DNA of 64,000 bases from Chaetoderma sp. LZ-2023a (Eukaryota > Mollusca > Caudofoveata > Chaetodermatida > Chaetodermatidae): assembly GCA_034401795.1 (NCBI GenBank), contig CM067372.1, positions 16,702,924 to 16,766,923 on the forward strand, given 5' to 3'. Each line of letters starts with the position of its first letter. The first letter of the stretch is position 1. The translations under genes were made by a program, and so were the position numbers. A model generated the notes under the pieces. That model was given only the letters and a program-made list of their open reading frames with translations, had not been told where the DNA came from and made no database searches. Below are positions 63,401-64,000 of this stretch, piece by piece.

Positions 63401-64000
63401 CTCACTTAATCCCTGATTAGAGACAACACCACACTACATCACTTAATCCCTGATTAGAGACAACACCGCACTACAACACTTAATCCCTGATTAGAGACAA
63501 CACCATACTACAATACTTAATCCCTGAGGAGAGACAACACCGCACTACATCACTTAATCCCTGATTAGAGACAACACCGCACTACAACACTTAATCCCTG
63601 ATTAGAGACAACACCATACTACAATACTTAATCCCTGAGGAGAGACAACACCGCACTACATCACGTAATCCCTGATTAGAGACAACACCGCACTACATCA
63701 CTTAATCCCTGATTAGAGACAACACCGCACTACAACACTTAATCCCTGATTAGAGACAACACCACACTACAATACTTAATCCCTGATTAGAGACAACACG
63801 GCACTACATCACTTAAACCCTGATTAGAGACAACACCGCACTACAACACTTACTCCCTGATTAGAGACAACACCACACTACAACACTTAATCCATGATTA
63901 GAGACAACACCACACTACAACGCTTATCCCTGATTAGAGACAACACAGCACTACAACAATTAATCCCTGATTAGAGACAACACCGCACTACAACGCTTAA
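60455..64000. repeat. 37-bp satellite array, open to the right
   Basis: About 95 copies of a 37-bp unit (CACTTAATCCCTGATTAGAG + ACAACACCRCACTACAW). The main variation is CCGCAC/CCACAC and CAACAC/CATCAC/CAATAC. Rarer variants, TGGTTAG and TGAGGAG, mark higher-order structure. It continues past the window end. Confidence 0.97.

Noticed and set aside
60455-64000. CRISPR-like look of the 37-bp array
   Set aside because: Direct head-to-tail repeats with no spacers, in an animal genome; it is a satellite.

Overview
This is gene-poor, repeat-dominated animal nuclear DNA. Long satellites and minisatellites, intronless transposases, several TIR-bearing non-autonomous elements and long dinucleotide runs all point to a metazoan. 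The dispersed element beginning with the imperfect hairpin 'AGCTCACCTG...' and followed by (CTGT/CCGT)n (20.3 kb and 50.1 kb) is of a kind I associate with lophotrochozoans, so a marine mollusc is the best guess (inference). I see no intact ordinary host gene, no rRNA or tRNA gene, and no CRISPR.

Left part (1-30.6 kb). A 35-bp minisatellite opens the window, followed by an intact Tc1-like transposon (682-2342, minus strand). Degraded relics and two copies of a hairpin-bearing MITE come next. A 29-bp satellite (6.7-18.0 kb) is split by a complete pogo/Tigger-like DNA transposon (8188-12039) with a TA target duplication, 24-bp TIRs and an uninterrupted 605-aa transposase; smaller elements are nested in it. 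From 18 to 30 kb there is a run of independent tandem arrays (72, 49, 19, 35, 17 and 13 bp units), microsatellites, a SINE-like insertion with an 11-bp target duplication, and a TTAA-flanked foldback element (25169-26231).

Middle part (30.6-57.4 kb). A large unit is present three times in direct orientation (A 30.7-37.25 kb, B 41-50 kb, C 50.9-57.4 kb). A fourth, inverted and internally deleted piece lies at 39.65-40.95 kb, and diverged scraps lie at 26.5, 30.2 and 60.1 kb. The copies share many well-conserved islands separated by minisatellites that expanded differently in each copy. Several of these minisatellites derive from one 18-bp core. Two near-identical Tc1 copies sit in unit B: one intact, and one with a nonsense codon at position 163. 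Unit A holds two hairpin MITEs, a GGGACCAAT-ended element and, at its right edge, a broken copy of a multicopy gene family with PIN/FEN-nuclease-like motifs (37254-39336).

Right part (57.4-64 kb). A 44-bp minisatellite, a diverged MITE, a scrap of the large unit and then a 37-bp satellite that runs off the end of the window.

How it fits together: the only genes that look able to work are three transposases (two Tc1-like, one pogo-like). The copies of the large unit act as internal controls: unfilled sites in sister units prove several insertions and give their relative order (unit duplication first, then MITE and Tc1 insertion).
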